From: Gluconobacter aidae
GTDB lineage: Bacteria; Pseudomonadota; Alphaproteobacteria; Acetobacterales; Acetobacteraceae
Length of the DNA stretch: 64,000 bases
Direction of reading: 5' to 3'
Assembly: GCF_009547075.1 (NCBI RefSeq)
Contig: NZ_WIPH01000003.1
Location: 1-64,000, forward strand
Part shown: one piece after another, positions 1 to 9,438 of the stretch
How positions within the stretch are numbered: position 1 is the first letter of the stretch
How the letters are laid out: every line of letters begins with the position of its first letter
The notes under the pieces: generated by a model
What the model saw: the letters and a program-made list of their open reading frames with translations, nothing else
Database searches by the model: none
Told to the model about the DNA's origin: nothing
Program-made: the position numbers and the translations under genes

Positions 1-71
1 AGAAGCTCTGGTGCCTCCGATCGTTCTTTCTCAGAGCTAGAAAAGCCAAAGGCAATATTTCTAAAGCTCAT
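1..71 (-). CDS. 5' end of an unidentified gene (truncated by window edge)
   Basis: A reading frame opens on the minus strand at ATG (71-69) and stays open for 23 codons to the window edge. A strong Shine-Dalgarno GGAGG lies about 6 bases upstream of the ATG. The peptide begins MSFRNIAFGF and continues with a Ser/Glu-rich stretch. An ATG five bases further upstream is followed at once by TAA and cannot be the start. The DNA is richer in A and T than the genes to its right, which may mark the edge of acquired DNA. I do not recognise the family from so few residues. Confidence 0.6.
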   Translation of the reverse strand, partial: MSFRNIAFGFSSSEKERSEAPEL

Positions 72-233
72 TACATTCCTCCAAAAAGATCATCACATCT
101 TACTTAATGGAATAGCAGATCGAATACCTCGAAACTATCCGGGGTTTGAGTGGCCGCTTTTTGATTTTTTCGACTCAAAGCCGACGTTCCGCAGTCCCCC
201 CAAACAGCCATGCTTACGAGACGTATGATCAAA

Positions 234-271
234 TAAAAAAAGCCCCTTCCCGCAGGAAGGAGCCTTTTTTG
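234..271 (-). terminator. Rho-independent terminator of the PsiF-like gene
   Basis: On the minus strand an 11-bp stem with two G-U pairs and a TGCG loop is followed by a run of T residues. It sits just after the stop codon at 283. The A-rich flank on the other side would also let it act on plus-strand transcripts. Confidence 0.85.
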
Positions 272-282
272 AAAAGTGCTGC

Positions 283-801
283 TTATTCGCCCTTGAGGCG
301 TGCGTTGCACTGCGACCAGTAGCCACCGCCTTTCTGGATCCATTTCAGGGAACCATTACCGCCGTTCGCCTTGTTGGCGTTATACTGGGCGACACAGGTC
401 TTCTGGCGCGCGCGGCCAGCGGAGAGCTTGCTGAACTCGGGCGAAATGGCGGTTGGAAACACGACATTGCCTGAAGAGGCCATGGATGCCTTGGAAGAAA
501 CCGAGGTTTTCGTTCCAGCGGACGACGAATCCGCAGGAGCGGCGCTTGCTGGCGTGGCTGGCACCGTCGTGGTCGGAGATGTGGTGGCAGCCGCTGCCGG
601 GGCGGCGGCCTTGGCCGTATCACCACAGGAAGCGGCCTTGAAGGCCTTGTAGGACTGGCCGTTCAGGGAGCCGTTCTGCTTGGCCGTCTTGAATGCGGCA
701 TGGCATTCCTTGGCCGTCATCGCATGAGCAGGAGCGACGCTCAGACCTGCGACCAGAAGGGCTGCGAGGGGAAGGCCGAAAAGGGCTTTTGTAAACGTCA
801 T
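283..801 (-). CDS. Small secreted PsiF-like protein
   Basis: The 172-residue protein starts with a clear signal peptide (MTFTKALFG, a hydrophobic core, then APAHA). Two short cysteine-containing modules follow: one near residues 27-60 (MTAKECHAAF... ending SCG) and one at the C-terminus (ARQKTCVAQYN...YWSQCNARLKGE). They flank a low-complexity Ala/Pro/Thr/Ser linker. The paired Cys modules resemble PsiF repeats of phosphate-starvation-inducible proteins, but the match is loose and made by eye. The protein should be exported to the periplasm or outside. I prefer the ATG at 801 over one at 819 because AAGG lies at a usable distance and the signal peptide then begins normally. Function is unknown. 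Confidence 0.75.
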   Translation of the reverse strand: MTFTKALFGLPLAALLVAGLSVAPAHAMTAKECHAAFKTAKQNGSLNGQSYKAFKAASCGDTAKAAAPAAAATTSPTTTVPATPASAAPADSSSAGTKTSVSSKASMASSGNVVFPTAISPEFSKLSAGRARQKTCVAQYNANKANGGNGSLKWIQKGGGYWSQCNARLKGE

Positions 802-875
802 GCAGAAAAGAACCTTCATTCTGAAATCAGCGGGAGATGACAGCCTCCCGCAGCCTGACCGCTGGAGAGGCGCAA

Positions 876-2149
876 TCAGTTGATGCGCTCACCATGCAGA
901 ACCATATCGAGACCTTCAAGTTCCTCTTCCGGTGAGACCCGCAGGCCCATCGCCAGATCCAGAACCTTGAGGATCAGCGTCGTCATGATAACACACCAGA
1001 CCACCGTGACACCCACGGCCTCGATCTGCGCCACGACCTGATGGACGCTGGCGACTGTCCCTTCCGGATTGGAGGGCGTAGCCGAAAGCGGGCCATAGGC
1101 GAACGCGCCGGTCAGGATCGCGCCGATGATGCCGCCCGTGCCGTGGACGCCGAACGCATCGAGGCTGTCGTCATAACCGAAGCGGTGCTTGAGCCATGTG
1201 GCGCTCCAGAAGCATCCAGCACCAGCGATCAGACCGATGAGGACCGCGCTGCCCGGCAGGACGAATCCTGCGGCCGGCGTGATGGCGACCAGACCGGCCA
1301 CCGCACCCGAAATGATGCCCAGAGCGGTCGGCTTGCTCGTGTGCATCCATTCGACGGCCATCCAGGCCACACCACCCGCCGCCGCTGCGACCTGTGTCGT
1401 CAGCATGGCCATGCCTGCGCGGCCATTGGCGCCCAGAGCAGAGCCCGCGTTGAAGCCGAACCAGCCGACCCAGAGCAGGGATGCGCCGATGATGGCATAA
1501 GTCAGGTTGAACGGAGACAGATCTTCCGTACCGAACCCCCTGCGGCGTCCCAGAATGATCGCGCAGACCAGACCGGCCACACCGGAATTGATGTGCACGA
1601 CCGTTCCACCGGCGAAGTCCACCGCGCCAAGCCCCGCCACCCAGCCGGTCGGGCTCCAGACCCAGTGCGCGACCGGCGCATAGACCAGCAGCAGCCAGGC
1701 CACCGTGAAGAGGCACATGGAGGAAAACTTCATGCGTTCGGCATAGGCGCCCGTGATGAGCGCCGGGGTGATGACGGCGAACGTCATCTGGAACATCATG
1801 TAGACGCTCTCGGGGATGGTCATCGTCACGGCGGCGGGGGTTCCCGCACCGAGGGTGAAGGCGGTGTCCACGCCGTTGCGGAAGTTGTCCGCAACCCCGT
1901 GCAGCATGACGCGCGACAGGTCCCCGATCCACGGCGTTCCTGTCGAGAACGCCAGACTGTAACCCGCGACCATCCAGACCAGACTGCCGATGCAGCAGAT
2001 CATGAAGGACTGGATCAGCGTGGCCAGAACATTCTTCTTGCGCACCATGCCGCCATAGAACAGCGCGAGGCCGGGAATGGTCATCATCAGCACGAAAGCC
2101 GTACTGACGAGCATCCATGCCGTATCGCCCGTATCGATGGGCGCGCGCA

Positions 2150-2150
<1 letters not shown>
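876..2150 (-). CDS. amtB: Ammonium transporter AmtB
   Basis: The 424-residue inner-membrane protein of the Amt/Mep/Rh family has about eleven hydrophobic segments and conducts ammonium/ammonia. The pore twin histidines are visible as His162 (in VAHWVWSP) and His336 (in FGVHGTGG), and the family stretch FNAGSALGANG is present. No cleaved signal peptide is evident, which is acceptable in alphaproteobacterial Amt proteins. The start codon overlaps the glnK stop by a few bases, so the two are cotranscribed and probably translationally coupled. This is the classical arrangement in which the PII protein plugs its own channel when nitrogen is sufficient. Confidence 0.97.
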
Positions 2151-2524
<374 letters not shown>

Positions 2525-2633
2525 TCAGAGTATGCCCCAGATCATGCCAGTCTCATAATGATATCGGCACCCTCCACGAGCCGTTTCACGGAAATTTCCA
2601 TGAACATGCGCCGATACGGCCCTGATCGCCCCG

Positions 2634-3869
2634 TCAGGAACCTCCCGGCATCATTGCAGACGGAGACACAGACGGGCGGGCAGACATGTCCGGCCCGCGA
2701 TAGGGACCATCCTGTGGACGGTTGACCGGAGGCGAGACCAGAGTGTCCGGCCAGGGATTCTGGTCCGGCGCGCCCGAGACGATGGCGGTGCGTCCGCGCG
2801 GCAGACATTCCGGCATTTCAGTCCGCAGACGTCGCAGCATCCGTTCGCGGATATCGCAGCCCAGATTCCACATCCCGTTCGCATCCGAAGCTCCTGCGAT
2901 CAGACGGATGGAGATGACCTGTGCGTTTGTGTCTGCGATCTGGCAGCCAATGGAGGTCTTGTCCTGATCCCAGTCAGGACATTTCGCCAGTTCCTCGAAA
3001 TAGATTTCCCGCAGCCGCTCCACCGGCGTCTGGTAGTCCAGCCACAGGAACAGTGAGGCGATCAGGGATGGAGAACTGTGCGTCCAGTTCTGGAAAGGGT
3101 TTTCAAGGAAATACGAAATCGGGACGATATAGCGGCGTCGGTCCCAGGTCCGCAGGACGACATAGGTCGCGTTGATTTCCTCAACCCAGGCCCAGTCCCC
3201 GTTCAGGATCAGCATGTCTTCCATACGGATCGGCTGCGTCACGGCGATCTGGATGCCGGCAATCAGGTTTGACAGGGCCGGACGGGCGGACAGACCGACG
3301 ATCAGCGAGGCCGCGCCGGCGGACGCAAACAGCGAGACGCCGAATTTCTGCACCGAATGGAACACCATCAGCGAGGACGCGACCGTCAGCACACCGAACG
3401 AGATTTCGATCAGGCGACGCAGGACGCGGATCTGCGTCTGGTGCGAGCGCGCGGTGATGTCGTCCGTATGTTCTTTAGCCGTGATGCGGTTGAGATACTG
3501 GTCCGTCAGCAGACGGAACGTCTTGATGATGCCAAAACCGAGATTGAGGATAAACAGGCACAGGAAAGCCTGTTCCAGAAAGGTCATCGTCGAGGACGTG
3601 AAGCCGGTCGTGGCCTGAAGGGCGGCACTGGCGGCGATGATTATCAGGAAGTTGCGGATGGTCGTTCGCAGGCGCGCGATGATCGCATGAATGAACTGGA
3701 TGCGACGCAGGCCCGGCAGCCGCGGCAGGGCATCGGTAATAACGCGGCTGAACAGCAGCGCGATCCCTGCCGCCAGAAGCAGCAGCAGGATCGAGCCCAG
3801 TGGCGAGGGAAGCCAGTCCAGCAGATGCCCGACCCGGCTCATGGAATTGACGTAGGAATGTTCGATCAT
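2634..3869 (-). CDS. MscS-family mechanosensitive ion channel
   Basis: The roughly 411-residue protein has several N-terminal hydrophobic segments. They are followed by the MscS core: a glycine/alanine-rich pore helix (FASAGAASLIVGLSARPALSN) and then the beta domain with IRMEDMLILNGDWAWVEEI. Such channels open under membrane tension and release solutes during osmotic downshock. The C-terminus is a proline-rich tail beyond the usual cytoplasmic cage. The start is uncertain. ATG at 3869 is chosen because the residues before it look non-conserved, but the frame stays open to an ATG at 3974. It lies downstream of nothing obvious and appears monocistronic. Confidence 0.88.
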   Translation of the reverse strand: MIEHSYVNSMSRVGHLLDWLPSPLGSILLLLLAAGIALLFSRVITDALPRLPGLRRIQFIHAIIARLRTTIRNFLIIIAASAALQATTGFTSSTMTFLEQAFLCLFILNLGFGIIKTFRLLTDQYLNRITAKEHTDDITARSHQTQIRVLRRLIEISFGVLTVASSLMVFHSVQKFGVSLFASAGAASLIVGLSARPALSNLIAGIQIAVTQPIRMEDMLILNGDWAWVEEINATYVVLRTWDRRRYIVPISYFLENPFQNWTHSSPSLIASLFLWLDYQTPVERLREIYFEELAKCPDWDQDKTSIGCQIADTNAQVISIRLIAGASDANGMWNLGCDIRERMLRRLRTEMPECLPRGRTAIVSGAPDQNPWPDTLVSPPVNRPQDGPYRGPDMSARPSVSPSAMMPGGS

Positions 3870-3974
3870 GCGTTCTGCGGTTCCCTGCCCCTGCGTAATC
3901 TGAACCGATCCGGCTTCGGGGAGCCGGAAAACCGGTCTGAGGCGGAAAGGCACGGGGCCGTTTTCCGCCGCCAT

Positions 3975-4360
3975 CCGTGTCTGGCACTCATGATGATGGA
4001 GAACAGAACACCGCCTGAAACGAAATGTTCCCTGATTTCTTCGCGGCCGACAAACAGTCGTTCAGGATTATGGGCCTATAATGCCGCCTCGCACAGAAAA
4101 CGGGAACACCGAAACCGCATTTCGAATCCGGTTTTCTTCCTCTTCATCCCGCTTTTCCGATCACAGAGCGGGAAAATACGATCTGAAATCTACATTTCTT
4201 TAGCGGTATAGTTCAGGTGAATCCGGATTATTCAACGCATGACACGTCAATACTGCCATCGCCTCCCGGAAGTGGCTGTTTTGTCCGGACGCAGCCATGC
4301 CTCGGACGCGCACGCCCCCTTCCGCTCAAACCATCGCAGGAGTAGGACAGGGGCAGGGAG
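3975..4360. other. Intergenic region between mscS-like and ubiH-like genes
   Basis: This divergent region of roughly 390 bases must hold the promoters of both neighbouring genes. It is more AT-rich than the coding DNA around 4000-4240. A 72-codon open frame beginning near 3994 has no ribosome binding site and no recognisable motif, so I do not call it. I see no clear hairpin, repeat or riboswitch. Confidence 0.5.
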
Positions 4361-5578
4361 ATGAGTATGATGAAAAAAACCCATTACGACCTCTGCATCA
4401 ACGGCGCCGGACCTGTGGGCGCCACGCTGGCGTGTCGTCTGGCGGCAGAGGGCGTGCGCGTCCTGCTCATCGACCGTAGCGCCCTGCCCGGCATGGAAGA
4501 TCCCGCCCTGGACGGCAGGGCCTATGCCATCGCGGAAGGCTCCCGCCGGATGCTGGCGGACGCAGGCATCTGGGACAATCTGCCCAATGTGGCCCAGCCG
4601 ATCCATGAAATCCTTGTGGCGGACGGACGGCCGCATGAGGCCCCGTCCCCGCTGACACTGCATTTCGGCCCCGAAGACGCCCCTGAAGGCCAGAGCTTCG
4701 GCTGGATGGTCGAGGCGCGGGACCTGCGGCTGGCGATCAACCAGACGCTGAAGCAGTATGACAGCCTCGATGTGCATGCGCCGGATCTCGGAAGCTTCAC
4801 CTTCCATCCGGATCATGTCTCCATCCGTCTGGCTTCGGGGAAAACCGTAACGGCGAAGCTCGCCGTGGCGGCGGAAGGCCGTCGTTCCCCGCTGCGCCGT
4901 CAGGCGCGGATCGGGCTGACCAGGATTCCCTATAATGAATATGGCATCGTCGCCACCATCGCGCATGAAAAGCCGCATCATGGCGTGGCGCTCGAACATT
5001 TCCTGCCGGAAGGTCCGTTCGCCCGACTGCCCATGCCCGGCACGGCCGAACATCCACACCGCTCCGCCATCGTCTGGGCCGAGGGCGAAGGCCGCGCCCA
5101 GCGTTTTCATGCTCTTCCCGACAAGATCTTCGCCCGTGAGATCAGGGCCCGCATGGCCGACGAGGATCTGGGCGAGATTACGCCCGTCGGACGACGCTGG
5201 ATCTATCCGCTTTCCGCGCAATACGCGCAGAGCTATATCGGCCCGCGCCTTGCTCTGGCGGGCGATGCGGCACACGGCATCCACCCGATCGCAGGTCAGG
5301 GTCTGAACATCGGCTTCCGGGATGTGATTTCGCTGGCGGACCTGCTGATCGAAGCGCATCGCAACCGCAGGGACATGGGCAGCCGCGAGCTTCTGATCCG
5401 CTATCAGCGCAACACCCGCCCCGGCAACATGGCTATGCTCGCCGCGACGGACGCGCTCGAACGCCTGTTCGGCAATGACAATCCCGTCCTCCGCCGTCTT
5501 CGCGATATCGGCATCGCGGGCGTCCAGCGCTTCCCCGCCCTGCGCCGGGCCTTCGTGCGAAAGGCCATGGGGATATGA
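4361..5578 (+). CDS. FAD-dependent UbiH/UbiF/VisC-family monooxygenase
   Basis: The 405-residue flavoprotein has an N-terminal dinucleotide-binding motif (CINGAGPVGATLA, residues ~12-24) and the C-terminal FAD motif LALAGDAAHGIHPIAGQGLN (~300-320), followed by the helix that fits UbiH-type hydroxylases. Family members hydroxylate the aromatic ring of ubiquinone precursors, and acetic acid bacteria depend on ubiquinone for their membrane dehydrogenases. Which ring position is modified (UbiH, UbiF or UbiL type) cannot be told from the sequence. The start region reads ATGAGTATGATG after GGGAG, so translation may begin at 4361, 4367 or 4370. It overlaps cysE by four bases. Confidence 0.9.
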   Translation: MSMMKKTHYDLCINGAGPVGATLACRLAAEGVRVLLIDRSALPGMEDPALDGRAYAIAEGSRRMLADAGIWDNLPNVAQPIHEILVADGRPHEAPSPLTLHFGPEDAPEGQSFGWMVEARDLRLAINQTLKQYDSLDVHAPDLGSFTFHPDHVSIRLASGKTVTAKLAVAAEGRRSPLRRQARIGLTRIPYNEYGIVATIAHEKPHHGVALEHFLPEGPFARLPMPGTAEHPHRSAIVWAEGEGRAQRFHALPDKIFAREIRARMADEDLGEITPVGRRWIYPLSAQYAQSYIGPRLALAGDAAHGIHPIAGQGLNIGFRDVISLADLLIEAHRNRRDMGSRELLIRYQRNTRPGNMAMLAATDALERLFGNDNPVLRRLRDIGIAGVQRFPALRRAFVRKAMGI

Positions 5579-6354
5579 CGGAAGCAGCCGCGGAAACACC
5601 TTCAGACCGGACCGCGAACCTCACGGTCTTCTGGCAGGACATGCAGTCCCAGGCGTGCGGTTGCCACGATCCGCTGATCCAGGATGTTTTTTCCACGAAC
5701 ATCAACGATCATCCGGATTTTCCGTCCGCACTGGCCTCACTCCTCGGTACGAAACTGGCGGACCGGTCCATTCCAGCGACAAGCATCACCCGCCTCGTCG
5801 CTTCGATCCTGAGCGTCGAGCCGGATATCGCGGAAGCGGCCGCCGCTGACATACTCGCGACCTATGACCGCGATCCGGCCTGCCCGGACCTCGTCACGCC
5901 TTTCCTGTTCTTCAAGGGATGGCAGGCGCTTCAGGCCTACCGGATCTCGCATCATCTCTGGACGAAGGGCCGCCAGCATCTGGCGCATCATTTCCAGAGC
6001 CGGATCAACGAACTCTTCGCCATCGACATCCACCCCGCCGCCCGTCTCGGACGGCGGCTGAGCATCGATCATGGAACGGGGATCGTCATTGGCGAGACCA
6101 GCATCGTCGAGGACGACGTCTCGCTGTTTCAGGACGTCACTCTGGGCGGCACGGGCAAGCTGACCGGCAACCGCCACCCCATCGTGCGCCGTGGCGTCAT
6201 GATCGGATCGGGGGCCAAGATCCTGGGCCGTCTCGTCATCGGGGAATATGCGCGGATCGGCGCGGCTTCCGTGGTGCTGGAAGATATTCCGGCCTACTCC
6301 ACCGCCGTCGGAAATCCGGCACGGATCGTGAGTACCATATCCCGCCCGGCCTGA
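5575..6354 (+). CDS. cysE: Serine O-acetyltransferase
   Basis: The 259-residue enzyme transfers acetyl from acetyl-CoA to L-serine, giving O-acetylserine, the precursor of cysteine. The N-terminal helical domain (residues ~1-140) is followed by the left-handed beta-helix with hexapeptide repeats (ARLGRRLSIDHGTGIVIGE, then SLFQDVTLGGTG and GVMIGSGAKILG). Active-site residues Asp and His are visible in SIDHGTG. The start overlaps the stop of the upstream monooxygenase (ATGA), so the pair is probably one transcript, though no metabolic link between the two is evident. Confidence 0.95.
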   Translation: MTEAAAETPSDRTANLTVFWQDMQSQACGCHDPLIQDVFSTNINDHPDFPSALASLLGTKLADRSIPATSITRLVASILSVEPDIAEAAAADILATYDRDPACPDLVTPFLFFKGWQALQAYRISHHLWTKGRQHLAHHFQSRINELFAIDIHPAARLGRRLSIDHGTGIVIGETSIVEDDVSLFQDVTLGGTGKLTGNRHPIVRRGVMIGSGAKILGRLVIGEYARIGAASVVLEDIPAYSTAVGNPARIVSTISRPA

Positions 6355-6400
6355 AGAAATATCAGGGCCCGGAGCCCGCGCCCCGGACCCGCGCTCTCTC

Positions 6401-7561
6401 TTACTTGTTCGAGAACCTGAACGTCGTCGTGTAATCGAAGGTCTGGCCCGGCTTCAGTTCGGTCGTCGGGAAAGACGGGTGGTTCGGGCTGTCGGGATAA
6501 TGCTCGGCCTCGAACGCGACCGCGTCGCCCTGACGATAGGCATGACCGGACACCCCGGCATAGCCGCCATCCAGCGAGTTGGACGTGTAGACCTGAAGTC
6601 CCGGCTGGTTCGTCAGGATCTCCATGCTACGGCCAGAGCGCGGATCATAGACCTTGGCCGCCAGACGCGGCGCCTGACCGTAAGGTCCGTTGACGACCCA
6701 GTTCATGTCATAGCCACGGGCATACATCATCTGCGGGTTATCGCTGCGCAGACGGTCCCCGATGACGGTCGGCTTGCTGAAATCGAGCGGCGTTCCGGCA
6801 ACAGGCGCGATCTGGCCGGTCGGGATGGAGGTCGCATCCGTCGGCGTAAAGCCATCGGCGTTGATCTGAAGCACTTCCGGCTCGATGGAGCCCGAGCCCT
6901 CCCCGTTCAGGTTCCAGTAGCTGTGGTTCGTCAGGTTCAGAACCGTCGGCGCATCGGTCGTGGCGACATAATGCAGCGACAGGGCATTGTCCGTGCCGAG
7001 CGTATAGGTCACATGTGTCGTCAGCTTGCCGGGGAAGCCCTGGTCACCGTCCGGGCTGACCAGCTTGAGCGTCAGATACGCGCCGCTGGCATTGGTGCCG
7101 GTCTTCTCGATCGTCCAGACGTTCTTGTCGAAGCCCTTCTTGCCGCCATGCAGGGCATTCGGCGGTGCCGTCACGTCCGTGTGATAGATCTTGCCTTCAA
7201 CGGGGAAATCGCCACCCGCGAGACGGTTGGCGTAGCGGCCGATGATGGCGCCGAAGAACAGGCCGCCCTTCGCGCTGTCGACCGTGTAGCCTTTCAGGTT
7301 GTCGAACCCGAGAACCACATCCTGGACATGCCCCTCGCGGTCCGGCGTCTCGACGGACTGGATGATGCCGCCATAAGTGATGATGCGGGCCGTCGTGCCG
7401 AGGCCGTTCTTCAGGGTCACGATCCGCACGGGCTTGCCATCCGGCGTGCTGCCCCAGGGCTGGTTCGCCACGGTGGGATGCGCCTGTGCCACACCAGCCC
7501 CCACGGAAAAGACGGCGACAGTCGCAAGAAGCGCGTTTCTGGAGCCGAAGAATCTGGACAT
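6401..7561 (-). CDS. galM: Periplasmic aldose 1-epimerase
   Basis: The 386-residue galactose mutarotase family enzyme interconverts alpha and beta anomers of aldoses. A signal peptide (MSRFFGSRNALLATVAVF... ending GVAQA) sends it to the periplasm, unlike the cytoplasmic E. coli enzyme. Catalytic His lies in NLTNHSYWNLNG and the catalytic Glu region is VAFEAEHYPDSPNHPSFP. The start at 7561 follows a GGGAGG ribosome site by about seven bases; a longer frame upstream lacks one. A periplasmic mutarotase makes sense in a bacterium that oxidises sugars with membrane-bound dehydrogenases facing the periplasm, but that link is inferred. Confidence 0.94.
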   Translation of the reverse strand: MSRFFGSRNALLATVAVFSVGAGVAQAHPTVANQPWGSTPDGKPVRIVTLKNGLGTTARIITYGGIIQSVETPDREGHVQDVVLGFDNLKGYTVDSAKGGLFFGAIIGRYANRLAGGDFPVEGKIYHTDVTAPPNALHGGKKGFDKNVWTIEKTGTNASGAYLTLKLVSPDGDQGFPGKLTTHVTYTLGTDNALSLHYVATTDAPTVLNLTNHSYWNLNGEGSGSIEPEVLQINADGFTPTDATSIPTGQIAPVAGTPLDFSKPTVIGDRLRSDNPQMMYARGYDMNWVVNGPYGQAPRLAAKVYDPRSGRSMEILTNQPGLQVYTSNSLDGGYAGVSGHAYRQGDAVAFEAEHYPDSPNHPSFPTTELKPGQTFDYTTTFRFSNK

Positions 7562-7865
7562 TGAAAACCTCCCGGGTGTTGAGTTGGGGCCACAGTGCTC
7601 CCAAAAATCCAAAGGGGTCAAAGCCCGGAAAGTGGCGGAAGAGCCTCTGGATCGTTAAAGCAGATCCTCTCTTCAAACGACCAGCATTTGCAGACATACA
7701 GGGATGCACGCTATCGGAGGATACGTTATGACTACGCCCCTCCGCAGTTTTCCGCGACGGATGGCGTGTGGCCCATGGGGGTTCATGGAATCCTGCAGGG
7801 AACGGATTATGAAAATTTCCGTTTTCCTGTGACTTCTTCGTGAGCGCAGGGTCGGGAAGGGCATT
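7562..7865. other. Divergent intergenic region galM / mlaA
   Basis: About 300 bases hold the promoters for galM leftward and mlaA rightward. I find no convincing open frame with a ribosome site, no tRNA and no strong hairpin. Confidence 0.5.
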
Positions 7866-8696
7866 TTGGGGATGGTTATGGACTTTCGGCAGGACGAAAA
7901 CGAAATCCGGGAGACGCGCTCATATCGTGTGTCACGCCGCGGCAGGGCTCTCGCAGGGGCCCTCGCCCTCCTGACGCTCGGCGCCTGTGGCTCGCTGCGC
8001 AACCCACCGCCGAAGGATCCGGACGATCTTGCGGACTACAAGGCCGCCAACGACCCCTACGAGCCCGTGAACCGCAAAATGTACAACCTCCAGATGTGGG
8101 CCTATCACAAGGTCCTGCGCCCGGTGGGCAAGGCTTGGATCTGGGCCATTCCCAAACCCGTGCGTCATTCCATTGCAAACGTGAATGAAACCTGGCGCGA
8201 GCCTGCGGTGTTCTTCTCCGATGTCGGCGCCGGCAAACCGCGCCGCGCCGGAGACGCCTTCATGCGCTTTGCCATCAACATGAGTGCCGGTGTGGCCGGC
8301 TTCTTCGACGTCGCCGGCCTCGTCGGTTACAAGCAGCACGAGACCGATCCCGGCCTGACGCTGGGAACCTGGGGCGTGGCCGGCGGTCCGTATCTGTTCG
8401 TTCCGTTCGTGGGGCCGACCAATATCCGTGATGGCGTCGGCTATGGCATCAGTCAGGGCCTGACGCCGATCAACTATGTGCCTCGCGGCTATGATCTGCT
8501 AACCTTCAACTGGGCTTACAACGTGGCCGGGACCATGGAAGGCTATGCAAGCTCCATCGACCAGATCGACCATCTTGAGCAGGATAGCCTGGACCCGTAC
8601 TCCTATATCCGGAGTGCATGGCAGCAGAACCGTCAGAGCCAGATCGACACCATCAAGAGCGACGATCGCGCAACCGTCCCTGACTGGTACAACTGA
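7866..8696 (+). CDS. mlaA: MlaA (VacJ) family phospholipid-transport lipoprotein
   Basis: The outer-membrane lipoprotein of about 276 residues removes mislocalised phospholipids from the outer leaflet. After a basic N-terminus it has a lipoprotein signal ending LLTLGACGS, so the modified Cys is near residue 41. The VacJ core follows, with NDPYEPVNRKMYN and RFAINMSAGVAGFFDVAG; the second is the membrane-embedded helix region. Start choice among several upstream Met codons is uncertain; the first is given. mlaC follows ten bases after the stop. The inner-membrane MlaFEDB genes are not in this window. Confidence 0.94.
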   Translation: MGMVMDFRQDENEIRETRSYRVSRRGRALAGALALLTLGACGSLRNPPPKDPDDLADYKAANDPYEPVNRKMYNLQMWAYHKVLRPVGKAWIWAIPKPVRHSIANVNETWREPAVFFSDVGAGKPRRAGDAFMRFAINMSAGVAGFFDVAGLVGYKQHETDPGLTLGTWGVAGGPYLFVPFVGPTNIRDGVGYGISQGLTPINYVPRGYDLLTFNWAYNVAGTMEGYASSIDQIDHLEQDSLDPYSYIRSAWQQNRQSQIDTIKSDDRATVPDWYN

Positions 8697-8706
8697 GGAG
8701 AACGAC

Positions 8707-9300
8707 ATGTTCAACGTATTTTCGCGCCGCACCGCTCTTGGGGCCGTCGTCTCCCTCGCCCTCGCAACGGGGATCGCTCACGCCAGCACCGCGACGGATT
8801 TCGTGAACTCCTTCGGTGGCCGTCTGACGGCTGTGGTCAATTCGGGCAAGTCGCTGGACGAAAAAAAGAAAGAGGTTCTGCCGCTCCTCAAGGAAAACGT
8901 CGACATTACCGGGATCGGCCGTTACTGCCTCGGCAAGTACTGGCGGACCGCGACCCCGGCTCAGCGCGACAAGTACATCTCCCTGTTCGATCAGGTTCTG
9001 GTCAACACCATCACGGATCAGATCGGCAACTATCAGGGCGTGAGCTTCCGCGTCACGACGACCAGCACGACGCCGGAAGGCGAGCGCGTCAACGCGCTGA
9101 TCGACCGTCCGGGCCAGCCGGAAGTCAACATGCAGCTGATTATTGGCGGCAATCCGCCCAAAGTCGTGGACATGTATGGTGAGGGTGCAAGCCTGCGCAT
9201 GAACCAGCGCGGCGATTACAGTTCCTATCTAGCCCGCCATAACGGCGACGTCGATGCGCTGAACGCGGCCCTTGAGCGCCAGTTGAGCCACCACCAGTAA
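8707..9300 (+). CDS. mlaC: MlaC-type periplasmic lipid-binding protein
   Basis: The 197-residue Tol/Ttg2D (MlaC) family protein has a signal peptide (MFNVFSRRTALGAV... GIAHAS). The conserved core includes DITGIGRYCLGKYWRTATPAQRDKYI and the late VVDMYGEGASL segment. It shuttles phospholipid or related lipids between MlaA and the inner-membrane complex. The ATG at 8707 follows GAGGAG closely behind the mlaA stop, so both are on one mRNA. HpnM, found in hopanoid gene clusters, belongs to the same family and is an alternative identity, since acetic acid bacteria make hopanoids. Confidence 0.93.
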   Translation: MFNVFSRRTALGAVVSLALATGIAHASTATDFVNSFGGRLTAVVNSGKSLDEKKKEVLPLLKENVDITGIGRYCLGKYWRTATPAQRDKYISLFDQVLVNTITDQIGNYQGVSFRVTTTSTTPEGERVNALIDRPGQPEVNMQLIIGGNPPKVVDMYGEGASLRMNQRGDYSSYLARHNGDVDALNAALERQLSHHQ

Positions 9301-9342
9301 GATACCGCTCCCAATCCGCTTCCGCCGGTTGTGAGTTCCCGA

Positions 9343-9375
9343 AACGGACGGCTTTTCAGCGGAGGGCCGTCCGTT
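9343..9375 (+). terminator. Hairpin after mlaC
   Basis: A perfect 10-bp inverted repeat (AACGGACGGC / GCCGTCCGTT) with a 13-base loop lies between the convergent mlaC and GNAT genes. It lacks a T tract on either side, so intrinsic termination is only likely. Confidence 0.55.
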
Positions 9376-9438
9376 CTGCTATCCAGCGCCCGTGGATGGA
9401 ACCGGATGACAGATCTGCGTCCCCGACAGGCGCGCGGG

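Noticed and set aside
104-208. A short minus-strand frame starting MAVWGDCGTS between the PsiF-like gene and the left-edge gene
   Set aside because: No ribosome site and no recognisable motif, and it overlaps the probable promoter of the left-edge gene.
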